A stretch of DNA of 22,497 bases, taken from the NCBI GenBank assembly GCA_964395665.1, contig CAYNDH010000058.1, forward strand, positions 1-22,497. Direction: 5' to 3'. This DNA is from JAEZAF01 sp964395665. GTDB taxonomy: Bacteria; Chloroflexota; Anaerolineae; Aggregatilineales; Phototrophicaceae. Positions 15,168 to 22,497 of this stretch are shown piece by piece; position 1 is the first letter of the stretch, and the number at the start of each line of letters is the position of its first letter. The notes under the pieces were generated by a model. It saw only the letters and a program-made list of their open reading frames with translations. It had not been told where the DNA came from and made no database searches. Position numbers and translations under genes: made by a program.

Positions 15168-15200
15168 GCGGGGCAGTCCATCTCGATAAAATGGCCCCGC
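15168..15200 (+). other. GC-rich hairpin after DUF503 gene
   Basis: GCGGGGC (15168-15174) pairs with GCCCCGC (15194-15200), and CCAT/ATGG extends the stem inward. It begins 8 bases after the DUF503 stop and has no T-tract. It is probably a transcript 3' end or a weak terminator. Confidence 0.45.
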
Positions 15201-15239
15201 CCCGCACTCAGACCGTATCCTATTCGCATTCCCATGCTG

Positions 15240-15245
15240 TATACT
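15240..15245 (+). promoter_or_regulatory. Possible -10 element of sucCD promoter
   Basis: TATACT preceded directly by TG gives a plausible -10 with no convincing -35. Transcription would start near 15252, ahead of the terminator-like hairpin at 15262. Confidence 0.3.
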
Positions 15246-15261
15246 CTGTCATTAATGTAAC

Positions 15262-15309
15262 GCCCGTATGCACTATCGTAGATACCCAGTGCAGTTATCG
15301 GGCTTTTTT
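15262..15309 (+). terminator. Terminator-like hairpin directly upstream of sucC
   Basis: GCCCG (15262-15266) pairs with CGGGC (15299-15303), and inside it TGCACT (15269-15274) pairs with AGTGCA (15288-15293) over a 13-base loop. Six T follow (15304-15309). The sucC Shine-Dalgarno starts only 11 bases later. It is either the terminator of the DUF503 unit or an attenuator of sucCD. Confidence 0.75.
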
Positions 15310-15332
15310 ATGGAAGAATGGAGGCTGTTCCT

Positions 15333-16490
15333 TTGAATTTACATGAGCATCAATCCAAAACACGCTTCGGCGAGTTTGGCATCCCGGTCCCGCAGGGCAA
15401 GGTCGCCACAACCGCAGACGAAGTATATGCCATCGCTCAGGAGTTGGGCGCACCGGTCGTCGTCAAGGCGCAGGTACTGGCTGGCGGACGCGGTAAGGCG
15501 GGCGGCGTCAAGGTTGCCAAAACAGCGGAAGACGCCCGCGATGCGGCCAGCAAAATCCTCGGTATGGAGATCAAGGGCCTGACCGTGCATAAGGTATTGG
15601 TCGATCCCGCCGCCGACATCGCAAAAGAGATCTATCTCGGCATCACCAATGACCGCACCAGCGGCAAACCGGTGCTGATCACATCATCTGAAGGCGGCGT
15701 TGAAATCGAAGTTGTGGCGCACGAGAACCCGGATGCAATCATCAAGATTGCGATTGACCCGATCATGGGTCTGCACCTGTATCAGACCATGCAGGCCGCT
15801 GGTGAGATGAACCTGCCCCGCGAACACTGGCAGGCCTTCAGCGACATCGCCATGCAGCTTTACGAAGTATACAAAAACAGTGATGCGACACTGGCCGAAA
15901 TCAATCCGCTGGTGATCACTGGTGATAACAAGCTGCTGGCGCTGGACGGCAAAATGGTGATCGACGATAACGCCCTGTTCCGCCATGCCGATCTGGCAGC
16001 GATGCGTGATACCACCGCCGAAGATCCGTCCGAGACACAGGCCCGCGAAGCCGGTATCAGCTATGTCAAGCTGAATGGGCAGATCGGCTGCATGGTCAAT
16101 GGTGCAGGACTGGCGATGACCACCATGGACATGACCAAGCTGTACGGCGGTGATGACATCGGCCCGGCCAACTTCCTCGACATCGGCGGCGGCGCAAAGG
16201 CCGATCGCGTGGCGGCGGCGCTGCGTATCATCCTTTCCGACAAAAATGTGAAAGCCGTGCTGTTCAACATCTTCGGTGGCATCACCCGTGGTGATGAGGT
16301 CGCACGTGGTCTGCTTCAGGCTTATGAAGAAGTCAAGCCGGATGTGCCGCTCGTCATCCGCCTCGTTGGGACGAATGCGAAGGAAGGCCGTGAAATCCTC
16401 GAACAGGCCAACCTGCCCCGCGTGATCACCGCAGCAACACTCACGGAAGCGGCTCAGAAGGCCGTTGAAGCCGCCAAAGGAGCAAACTAG
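15333..16490 (+). CDS. sucC: Succinyl-CoA ligase (ADP/GDP-forming), beta subunit
   Basis: This is the beta subunit of succinyl-CoA synthetase, which makes ATP or GTP from succinyl-CoA in the TCA cycle. From TTG 15333 the protein has 385 residues, close to the usual 385-390. It begins with the family start (M)NLHEHQSKTRFGEFGIPVP, then the ATP-grasp fold with VVVKAQVLAGGRGKAGGVK, LAEINPLVI, and the C-terminal phosphate-side signature FNIFGGITRGDEVARG. The TTG is chosen over ATG 15318 because GGAGG (15320-15324) sits 8 bases before it and overlaps codons of the longer frame, and because homology starts at the Asn after it. The stop lies 2 bases before sucD. Nucleotide specificity cannot be read by eye. 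Confidence 0.95.
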   Translation: MNLHEHQSKTRFGEFGIPVPQGKVATTADEVYAIAQELGAPVVVKAQVLAGGRGKAGGVKVAKTAEDARDAASKILGMEIKGLTVHKVLVDPAADIAKEIYLGITNDRTSGKPVLITSSEGGVEIEVVAHENPDAIIKIAIDPIMGLHLYQTMQAAGEMNLPREHWQAFSDIAMQLYEVYKNSDATLAEINPLVITGDNKLLALDGKMVIDDNALFRHADLAAMRDTTAEDPSETQAREAGISYVKLNGQIGCMVNGAGLAMTTMDMTKLYGGDDIGPANFLDIGGGAKADRVAAALRIILSDKNVKAVLFNIFGGITRGDEVARGLLQAYEEVKPDVPLVIRLVGTNAKEGREILEQANLPRVITAATLTEAAQKAVEAAKGAN

Positions 16491-16492
16491 AC

Positions 16493-17353
16493 ATGGCGAT
16501 TCTTGCAGATAAAAATACCAAAGTCATCGTCCAGGGCATCACCGGACGCGAAGGCCGCTTCCAGACGCGGCTGATGATCGATTACGGCACACAGGTTGTC
16601 GGCGGTGTGCGTGCCGGTAAAGGCGGCGAATGGGCCGAAGGCGTGCCAGTCTTCGATACCGTGCAGAAGGCTGTTGAAGCCACCGGCGCGAATTGCAGCA
16701 TTATCTACGTCCCCGGCGCAGGCGCGGCGGATGCCATGTACGAGGCGATTGACGCCGCCATCCCGCTGGTGGTCTGCATCACCGACCCGGTTCCGGTCAT
16801 GGAGATGATGAAGATCAAGCAGTATCTTGAGCACAAGCCGACCCGTCTGATTGGACCGAACTGCCCCGGACTGCTGACTCCGGGTGAAGCCAAGATCGGC
16901 ATCATCCCCGGCTATGTCGCAAAGCCGGGCAATGTCGGCGTCGTCTCCAAAAGCGGCACGCTGACCTATGAAGTGATCAATGCGCTGACCGAAGCCGGTA
17001 TGGGACAGTCCACCTGCGTCGGCATCGGCGGTGATCCGGTTCCGGGGACGAATTTCATCGAGATCCTTGAGATGTTTGAAAATGACCCGAAGACCGAAAA
17101 AGTCGTGCTGATTGGTGAGATTGGTGGCCGTGCGGAGATCGATGCGGCAGATTACATCAAACAGAAGATGACCAAGCCAGTCGCGGCGTTCATCGCAGGC
17201 CGCAGCGCCCCGCCCGGAACCCGTATGGGACATGCCGGTGCGATTGTCGAAGGCGGCGAAGGCTCTGCCGAAGACAAGATGAACGCACTCAGCGCAGCCG
17301 GCGTCCGTGTGGCAGACAATCCGGAACGCATCCCGGATATGCTGCGCAATTAG
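16493..17353 (+). CDS. sucD: Succinyl-CoA ligase, alpha subunit
   Basis: This 286-residue protein is the alpha subunit, which binds CoA and carries the phosphorylated histidine. It begins with a CoA-binding Rossmann fold (VIVQGITGREGRFQT, residues 11-25). GPNCPGLL (121-128) and GVVSKSGTLTYE (149-160) are conserved, and the active-site His247 lies in GTRMGHAGAIV, matching His246 of E. coli. The AAGGAG Shine-Dalgarno lies within the end of sucC, and only two bases separate the genes, so the subunits are co-translated. A terminator follows. Confidence 0.97.
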   Translation: MAILADKNTKVIVQGITGREGRFQTRLMIDYGTQVVGGVRAGKGGEWAEGVPVFDTVQKAVEATGANCSIIYVPGAGAADAMYEAIDAAIPLVVCITDPVPVMEMMKIKQYLEHKPTRLIGPNCPGLLTPGEAKIGIIPGYVAKPGNVGVVSKSGTLTYEVINALTEAGMGQSTCVGIGGDPVPGTNFIEILEMFENDPKTEKVVLIGEIGGRAEIDAADYIKQKMTKPVAAFIAGRSAPPGTRMGHAGAIVEGGEGSAEDKMNALSAAGVRVADNPERIPDMLRN

Positions 17354-17377
17354 CCAGACTAAAATACGCTGTGATTC

Positions 17378-17405
17378 AAAAGCTCCTCTCTTACGGGGAG
17401 CTTTT
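17378..17405. terminator. Bidirectional terminator between sucD and bat operon
   Basis: AAAAGCTCC (17378-17386) pairs with GGAGCTTTT (17397-17405) over a 10-base loop. T-runs follow on both strands, so it can end both the sucCD transcript and the converging minus-strand bat operon. Confidence 0.8.
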
Positions 17406-17414
17406 CTGTTTTAC

Positions 17415-18242
17415 CTATAACTCTGTCAGGTCTTCAGCCGGAATCCAGCCCTGACGGCCATCAGGCAGCAGCAGGCGCACGTATTCGTCCTGTATATCCA
17501 GCACACGGCCCTCAGCGGCGTTATACAGCATGAACAGCCGAATGTAATCCTCACCCGGACCACTCAGCGCATGGGATGTGAAGGCGGTCACCACTGCTGC
17601 CGGACGGCCCGCATCCACATACATGCGGCTGAACAGCAGCACCAGCGCCAGGCTCATCACGGCCCCTGATACCACGACAGCAATCATCCACGAGCGGGAC
17701 TGACGGGTGCGCGGACGCATTAAACGGACGAGCAGCAGTGCAAAGAACACCGCCCACAGGACAAACGTCATCAGCGCGAGTTCCCGCCGCGTCATCACTC
17801 CACGGGTTGAAGCGGCGATCATGTCAATTGGGGCGGTCTCATCCCCTAACACATCGACGCGCAGCGCCCGAATCAGCGCCAGCATCCGCGCCAGCTCCGG
17901 ATCACGCGGCATCTCATGCTGTGTGCGCAGTGCATAGACCAGCGCCATACCGAGATCATCGGTTTCAAAATAGGCACTGGCGAGATTGTAATACAGTTCA
18001 GGTGGCACACCACGCAGCGCGGACGACGGCGCCAGTGCTGCCGCTTCTTCAAAAAGCTGGACCGCCAATAGATAATCCCCAGCCGCATAAGCATCCTCAG
18101 CCAGCCGCACGACATCATTCAGACCGGCGGTTGTGTTATCGGGTGGCTGCGCGAATGCCAGAACAGGCATCAGCAGGATGGAGGCCAGCATGAGAATCAC
18201 GAACTGCAAACGGCGAAGTCGAATGAGGTTGATCGCGATCAT
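17415..18242 (-). CDS. BatE-like TPR/SH3 membrane protein
   Basis: The 275 residues start with a signal peptide or anchor (about 11-32, ending FAQ). A TPR-like helical region (about 40-125) includes AEDAYAAGDYLLAVQLFEEA and PPELYYNLASAYFETDD. Two membrane segments (about 155-174 and 185-206) follow, then a C-terminal SH3-like domain (about 215-275, with VLDIQDEYVRLLLPDGRQGW). This layout is the BatE type of the Bacteroides aerotolerance operon. The operon is conserved widely, but its biochemical role is not settled. The start overlaps the batD stop by 4 bases. It is the last gene of the operon, and the bidirectional terminator lies just after it. Confidence 0.82.
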   Translation of the reverse strand: MIAINLIRLRRLQFVILMLASILLMPVLAFAQPPDNTTAGLNDVVRLAEDAYAAGDYLLAVQLFEEAAALAPSSALRGVPPELYYNLASAYFETDDLGMALVYALRTQHEMPRDPELARMLALIRALRVDVLGDETAPIDMIAASTRGVMTRRELALMTFVLWAVFFALLLVRLMRPRTRQSRSWMIAVVVSGAVMSLALVLLFSRMYVDAGRPAAVVTAFTSHALSGPGEDYIRLFMLYNAAEGRVLDIQDEYVRLLLPDGRQGWIPAEDLTEL

Positions 18243-19645
18243 TCTGCCTCATACTCCTCATCTGGCAGGGGCTTCCACTGGGCATCAATCGCAGCCAGTA
18301 CCGCTGCTGTCCGCCGGATCAATCGGCCTGCATCCACCGCACCGACGACTTCAGCAGGCGCAAAACGTCCCTCTTCAGCTTCCAGCCAGCACAGCGCCAA
18401 TGCTTCCCGCAGTTCAGAGGGAATCTCTCTGCTGAACAGGATCTCATCAACTTCGGCGTATAACGTCCCGCGCACATCGCGATCCGAAATATCCGCCGTA
18501 TAGGTCACAATCACCGCCATCACCTGCGAAAACACCGTCGGCCCGCTGGACCGTCCAGCCGCCTGCAAACCCGCTTTGGCATAAGACAGGGCGCGATTCT
18601 GCCGCCGCATTCGCTCGCGATCCTGTCGTTCTCGCACAAACACCTGGCCACCCATGGTCATCAGTACAGCCATGGGTGGCACCGCCCACACCCATAACGG
18701 CAGTATCGGCCCCCTGGAAGCCGCCGGGGATATGACGGGCTTCAGCGGCAGCACTGCGGGACGGTTTTTCTCACCCGCATCACGTGAACTGGCAGAGGGC
18801 AGTTCGCGCCGCCCCGCAGCATCCGGCAGCACATCGATTATGATCTCCGGCACATCAAGCATGACATACTGCACGGCATCCGGATCGAAATAGGAAAAGG
18901 ACTGTGCGGGGATCGTCTGCGTGCCTGCCTGCTCTGCAATCAGACGCCATTCAAAGATGCGTTCACCAGCGCCACGGGTGGTAAATGTCGTCGGCACAGG
19001 ATCAGCATAGGCACGCCACACCGGCGGCAGTATCAGCGCTGGCTGCCCGATCTGCGCCAGATTGCCGTCACCCGTCACCGTCCAGCGCAGCGTCAGTGGC
19101 TGACCGATGGTGATCACGGCGGTCGCAGCCCGGGCTTCCACCTGAAAGCGCCCCACGCCGCCGGTAAATGAGGCAGGCGCTCCGGCTGGCAGCGGCTGCA
19201 CGTTAATGCTCACCGAGTTGGAGGTCAGCTCCACCCTGTCCGAAAATACTGTCTGCGGGATGATCAATTGTACAGACGAAATCGTCAGCGGGCCGGGTTG
19301 CAGCGGATACACCAGCGTCTCATACGTGCGAATGGTGTACTGCGCACCTTCAAGCACCGCAGGCCGGTCGGTGATGAACTGCTCACCACGCCACAAACCC
19401 GCGCCATCCGGGTCCATGTAAAGGTAATCCTCACGGGCTGGCATCCGCTGGGCATAGAAGCGCACGGAATGCACCACCTGCTGTCCGACAAACGGCGCAC
19501 TCTGGTCCACAGACGCCTCAACGCGAAAGGCTGGAGCAGCCGTATCCTGACCGCGTGCAGGCCCGGTCAGCAAGGCCAGCAGCATCACGACATGCAGGAC
19601 GGCCAGCGCCGATCTGATCCAACGGCTGGATTCGTTCGACATCAC
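18239..19645 (-). CDS. BatD-like exported protein (aerotolerance operon)
   Basis: The 468 residues open with a signal peptide (about 10-33). A large beta-rich region (about 38-290) follows, with the BatD features QSAPFVGQQV, a W-X-V-TGDGNL strand and an EQAGTQTIPAQSFSYFDP strand. A membrane segment lies at about 312-335, then a basic cytoplasmic tail. BatD proteins are thought to work beside the VWA proteins BatA and BatB at the membrane. GTG 19645 and ATG 19642 are adjacent starts; GTG has GGAG 8 bases upstream and gives a 4-base overlap with the batC stop. It also overlaps batE by 4 bases. Confidence 0.83.
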   Translation of the reverse strand: MMSNESSRWIRSALAVLHVVMLLALLTGPARGQDTAAPAFRVEASVDQSAPFVGQQVVHSVRFYAQRMPAREDYLYMDPDGAGLWRGEQFITDRPAVLEGAQYTIRTYETLVYPLQPGPLTISSVQLIIPQTVFSDRVELTSNSVSINVQPLPAGAPASFTGGVGRFQVEARAATAVITIGQPLTLRWTVTGDGNLAQIGQPALILPPVWRAYADPVPTTFTTRGAGERIFEWRLIAEQAGTQTIPAQSFSYFDPDAVQYVMLDVPEIIIDVLPDAAGRRELPSASSRDAGEKNRPAVLPLKPVISPAASRGPILPLWVWAVPPMAVLMTMGGQVFVRERQDRERMRRQNRALSYAKAGLQAAGRSSGPTVFSQVMAVIVTYTADISDRDVRGTLYAEVDEILFSREIPSELREALALCWLEAEEGRFAPAEVVGAVDAGRLIRRTAAVLAAIDAQWKPLPDEEYEAE

Positions 19646-20427
19646 CAGTCGTTCTCCAGCGGGTCACCGGGCGGATCAGCACTCTGATTAAGGTAAATGC
19701 TCAGGGCTTCCTGATCCTGCTCGATCAGATCCATCAGCCGTTCCGCTTCTTCTTTGGTCATCCGCCCCTGCTGCTGTGGCACGAGTGTTGAGGGTGTGTC
19801 CTCGAAGAAATCACCACTGCCGCCCGCCGGAGTCTGACTGGCATCCGGGGGATTGTCCTGCTGCGGCGGTGTGGGTGTCGGGCCGTCAAATGCGCCGGGC
19901 TGCGGCGTCGGGGTGACATTCTGATCGCTCTCACTTTCTTCTGGCTGGCTCTGCTGCTCCTGATTCTCCGGTGTGGGCAAAACAGCATACATCAGCGCGA
20001 GTTCGTAGTTATAGCGGGTTTCAGCATCGGTCGGGTCCAGCAGCAGCGCCTGTCTGAACGCTTCAACCGCATCGAAGAACCGGCTGTCGGCATAGTAGAC
20101 GATCCCCAGATTATAATAGGCTTCCCTGATCAGCTCATCGTCGCCCCGTTCAAGCGCCTGTTCGAGTGCTTCTTCAAGTGCCAGAACCGCGAGTTCATAA
20201 TCGCCAGCGACGGACAGCGCAACACCCGCGTTGTAATACGGAATCGGCGCATCCGGGGCCAGCACCTGCGCCACCTGATAGGACTGCACGGCGGATTCGT
20301 AATCAGCCCGTGCGACGAGATCATTGGCCGTGTTATTGCGCTCCGCCGGATGCGGCGCACAGGCAGAGAGCATCAGCACGGCAAGCAGGAAGCAGGTCAT
20401 GACGGGCAAACGGATATAATGTCTCAT
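19642..20427 (-). CDS. BatC-like TPR lipoprotein
   Basis: The 261 residues begin with a lipoprotein signal: a hydrophobic stretch and the lipobox LSAC, with Cys23 as the lipidated residue. About three TPR repeats follow (roughly 34-150), including YYNAGVALSVAGDYELAV and YYNLGIVYYADSRFFDAV. A long polar linker (about 155-225, Gln/Pro/Asp/Thr) leads to a conserved helix GRMTKEEAERLMDLIEQDQ, which is the C-terminal hallmark of BatC. It lies between batB and batD with 4-base overlaps on both sides, so it is translated as part of the same operon. TPR proteins usually mediate assembly with partners, here probably the VWA proteins. Confidence 0.85.
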   Translation of the reverse strand: MRHYIRLPVMTCFLLAVLMLSACAPHPAERNNTANDLVARADYESAVQSYQVAQVLAPDAPIPYYNAGVALSVAGDYELAVLALEEALEQALERGDDELIREAYYNLGIVYYADSRFFDAVEAFRQALLLDPTDAETRYNYELALMYAVLPTPENQEQQSQPEESESDQNVTPTPQPGAFDGPTPTPPQQDNPPDASQTPAGGSGDFFEDTPSTLVPQQQGRMTKEEAERLMDLIEQDQEALSIYLNQSADPPGDPLENDW

Positions 20428-21500
20428 GAGGCGGCATCCACTTCTGCATCCATTTGGCTGGTCTGGCCCATCTGACGGGTCTGTAGACTTTGAAACGGTG
20501 AACGCATCGTGTAAGGGCTGGCCGACAGCATCTCCAGCGTCAGCAGCAGCAGCGCCAGCGCGACGAAGATTTCAAAACGTGGGACAGGCCGTGTCTGATA
20601 GCGGCTGGCAAGCAGTTCGGCTTCGACCCCGGCAATCGTATTCTGTAGATTAACCACTTCCACACCGCTTTCACTCACCCGCTGATACTGCCCATTCCCT
20701 GCGGCGGCGATTTCCTCGAGCAGCGGCTCGTTCAGGCGCGTGATCACCAGATTATTGCCGCGATCCGTGCGATACTCCGCCACCTGCCCATTAGCATCCA
20801 TAATCGGGATCACATCGCCCTCTTCTGTCCCGAATCCCAGCACATGGACCGTCGCTCCGCGCTCCGCTGCCATCTGTGCCACCGCTGCCGGGTCATTGTG
20901 CGTCTGATTTTCTCCATCGGTCATCAGAACGATGATCGATGCACTGCTGATGCGCTCATCAAATGTGGCAAGTGCCAGCCGCAGCGCATCATCAATCGCC
21001 GTCCCCTGCCGCGTGACGGAACGGGTGCTGGCAGCATCCACAAACGTCAGCGCGGAGTCAAGATCACTGGTCAATGGGACCTGCACAAAGGCATCCCCGG
21101 CAAACAGCACAAGCCCGAACAGATTACCATCCGCCTCACTGAACAGATCACGAATCGCCAGTTTTGCGCGTTCCAGTCGGCTCGGCACAAGATCCTGCGC
21201 ATCCATGCTGGCGCTGACATCAAGCACGACCACAATCGCCAGCCCGCGTGTCTCGATCACCTCAGCATCCACACCGAAGACCGGCTGTGCCAGTGCGACG
21301 ATCAACGCCGCCAGAGTCAGCAGCCACAGCGCGAAACGTGCGAAACGCGACCGGTCATCGGTCTCGGACAGTGTGACCAGCGTTGACGGTTCCGCAAGCT
21401 GGCGCAGCCGCCGCTGGCGAATACGCTCACGCCAGAAAAAGAACCCGGCCATCATCGGCAAAATCAGCAGTAAAAGAAATGCAGGCGTATTTTCGAACAT
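20424..21500 (-). CDS. BatB-like VWA membrane protein
   Basis: The 358 residues have two N-terminal membrane segments (about 7-24 and 57-76), a VWA domain (about 86-280) and a C-terminal membrane segment (about 309-328). The metal-site (MIDAS) residues are complete: Asp94-X-Ser96-X-Ser98, Thr167 (RQGTAID) and Asp195 (MTDGEN). The VWA domain should face the periplasm or wall side and bind a partner through a divalent cation; this is family knowledge. After the last membrane segment a short Gln/Met-rich tail (about 330-358) is unlike the core. The ATG lies 16 bases after the batA stop. Confidence 0.88.
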   Translation of the reverse strand: MFENTPAFLLLLILPMMAGFFFWRERIRQRRLRQLAEPSTLVTLSETDDRSRFARFALWLLTLAALIVALAQPVFGVDAEVIETRGLAIVVVLDVSASMDAQDLVPSRLERAKLAIRDLFSEADGNLFGLVLFAGDAFVQVPLTSDLDSALTFVDAASTRSVTRQGTAIDDALRLALATFDERISSASIIVLMTDGENQTHNDPAAVAQMAAERGATVHVLGFGTEEGDVIPIMDANGQVAEYRTDRGNNLVITRLNEPLLEEIAAAGNGQYQRVSESGVEVVNLQNTIAGVEAELLASRYQTRPVPRFEIFVALALLLLTLEMLSASPYTMRSPFQSLQTRQMGQTSQMDAEVDAAS

Positions 21501-21516
21501 TATCCGGCCATTACAG

Positions 21517-22497
21517 TTAAGGGATCATTTGCAGCACGGTTTCGCGCAGCACACGTTCTGTCACAAGCAGCGCCAGCGCCGCGATCAGCAGCGGCCACGC
21601 GATATCCTGCCATGGGATGAACACCTGACGCTCCACGCGGACACGTTCCAGCCGGTCAATCGCATCGTAAATTGACTGAAGCGCAGCAGGGTCTTCCGCC
21701 CGGAAGTACAGGCCGCCGGTACGCCCCGCGATCTCCTCAAGCGTCGGCTCATCCAGATCACTTTCGGTGTAAATGATATTGCCGCTGTTATCCGGAATCG
21801 GCACCTGACCGGATGTCCCCATGCCAATGGTATACACGCGAATATCGAGCGCTGCCACCGCGTCCGCAGCAGTCAGTGGATCAAGGGCAGCGTTATTATC
21901 ACCGTCCGTCAGCAGCACAATCACCCGGCCCGGCGCCTGACTATCACGCAGCATCGTCCCGGCAGAAGCGATGCCAAGCCCAATCGCAGTCCCATCCAGC
22001 AGGACCGGCTGACCATTGGCATCCACAATCTCATTGACGATCTTCACCTGATCCAGCAGCCGTGTCAGCACATCGTAATCCAGTGTAAGCGGCGCCTGCT
22101 GATAGGCGCTGCGGGCGAACACCACCAGCCCGATTCGGTCGAACTGACGGCCTGTGATGAAATCCGCGATCACGCGACGCGCCGCATCCAGACGTGTACC
22201 GGGCTGGAAGTCGAGCGCGGCCATACTGCCTGAAATATCGAGTGCCAGCACAATGTCGATACCTTCTCCGCGCAGCAGTTCACGGGCATTGCCAATCTGC
22301 GGACGTGCCAGCGCGATCACCAGCAGCAGCCACGTCACCGCCCGCAGGATATTCGGCAGATGACGCAGGCGCACCCGCCATCCAACCGGCAGGCCATGCA
22401 TCAGGCGGATGTCCGAATACATCAGCGCAGGCTGGCTCATTCGCAGCCCATCCCGACGGTAGCGCCACAGCAGCCAGCCAGCGGCCAGCAGCAGAAT
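21517..22497 (-). CDS. BatA-like VWA membrane protein, 5' end beyond window
   Basis: The frame stays open to the right edge, so the N-terminus is missing. Nineteen codons before the internal ATG at 22440 encode a hydrophobic segment plus WRYRR, the typical first membrane helix of BatA. This means the ATG at 22440 is not the true start. The visible 326 residues hold a second membrane segment (about 50-66 of the visible part), then a VWA domain with a complete metal site: Asp87-X-Ser89-X-Ser91 (LDISGSM), Thr170 (LDGTAIG) and Asp198 (LTDGDN). A last membrane segment lies near the C-terminus. It is followed by batB after 16 bases. The usual upstream partners (a MoxR ATPase and a DUF58 protein) would lie outside the window. 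Confidence 0.88.
   Translation of the reverse strand: MLLLAAGWLLWRYRRDGLRMSQPALMYSDIRLMHGLPVGWRVRLRHLPNILRAVTWLLLVIALARPQIGNARELLRGEGIDIVLALDISGSMAALDFQPGTRLDAARRVIADFITGRQFDRIGLVVFARSAYQQAPLTLDYDVLTRLLDQVKIVNEIVDANGQPVLLDGTAIGLGIASAGTMLRDSQAPGRVIVLLTDGDNNAALDPLTAADAVAALDIRVYTIGMGTSGQVPIPDNSGNIIYTESDLDEPTLEEIAGRTGGLYFRAEDPAALQSIYDAIDRLERVRVERQVFIPWQDIAWPLLIAALALLVTERVLRETVLQMIP

Noticed and set aside
16487..17233. 248-residue minus-strand frame opposite sucD
   Set aside because: sucD is unmistakable on the + strand; this is a mirror frame without features.
22440..22440. ATG at 22440 as the start of batA
   Set aside because: The frame continues without a stop to the window edge and encodes the expected first membrane helix, so the gene is truncated by the window rather than starting here.

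Overview
The window looks like a chromosomal stretch of a Chloroflexota bacterium, probably Anaerolineae-like. The pointers are secreted proteins with long Thr/Pro/Val linkers (TPTPTP style), several LysM proteins, a Bat aerotolerance operon, a Chloroflexi-type DUF192 protein, and moderately GC-rich codon use throughout. This placement is an inference from protein style; there is no rRNA or other direct marker. I see no tRNA, rRNA, CRISPR array, transposase or phage gene.

Left part (1-5330, + strand): a 420-base leader with consecutive hairpins and a possible 23-codon leader ORF precedes a DUF1003 membrane protein. Two paralogous exported kelch-propeller proteins follow. They share the propeller but have unrelated C-terminal modules.

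Centre-left (5398-8994, + strand): a good sigma70-type promoter drives the ribosomal protein operon rplU-rpmA-rpmE. The rpmE product is unusual: a zinc-type L31 fused to a domain closely resembling the C-terminal domain of RNA polymerase alpha. A strong terminator follows, then thymidine kinase (tdk) and a His-rich polytopic membrane protein of unknown function, which ends in another strong terminator.

Centre (9088-14637): a membrane-anchored protein with two DUF1990 domains (+) converges on, and overlaps by 32 bases, a three-gene minus-strand cluster. That cluster encodes a jelly-roll/LysM surface protein, a DUF192 protein and a LysM-M23 peptidoglycan hydrolase, and is probably a cell-envelope operon.

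Right part (14864-22497): a DUF503 protein and the succinyl-CoA ligase genes sucC-sucD lie on the + strand; sucC has a TTG start and a terminator-like hairpin in its leader. A bidirectional terminator separates sucD from the minus-strand Bat operon batA-batB-batC-batD-batE. The last four genes are joined by 4-base stop/start overlaps, and batA runs off the right edge. 

The most notable observation is the L31/alpha-CTD-like fusion, which keeps the DNA-contacting residues of alpha-CTD. Next come the structured leader of the DUF1003 gene, the start-proximal terminator-like hairpins of rplU and sucC, the orphan His-rich membrane protein, and the LysM-DUF192-LysM/M23 cluster.
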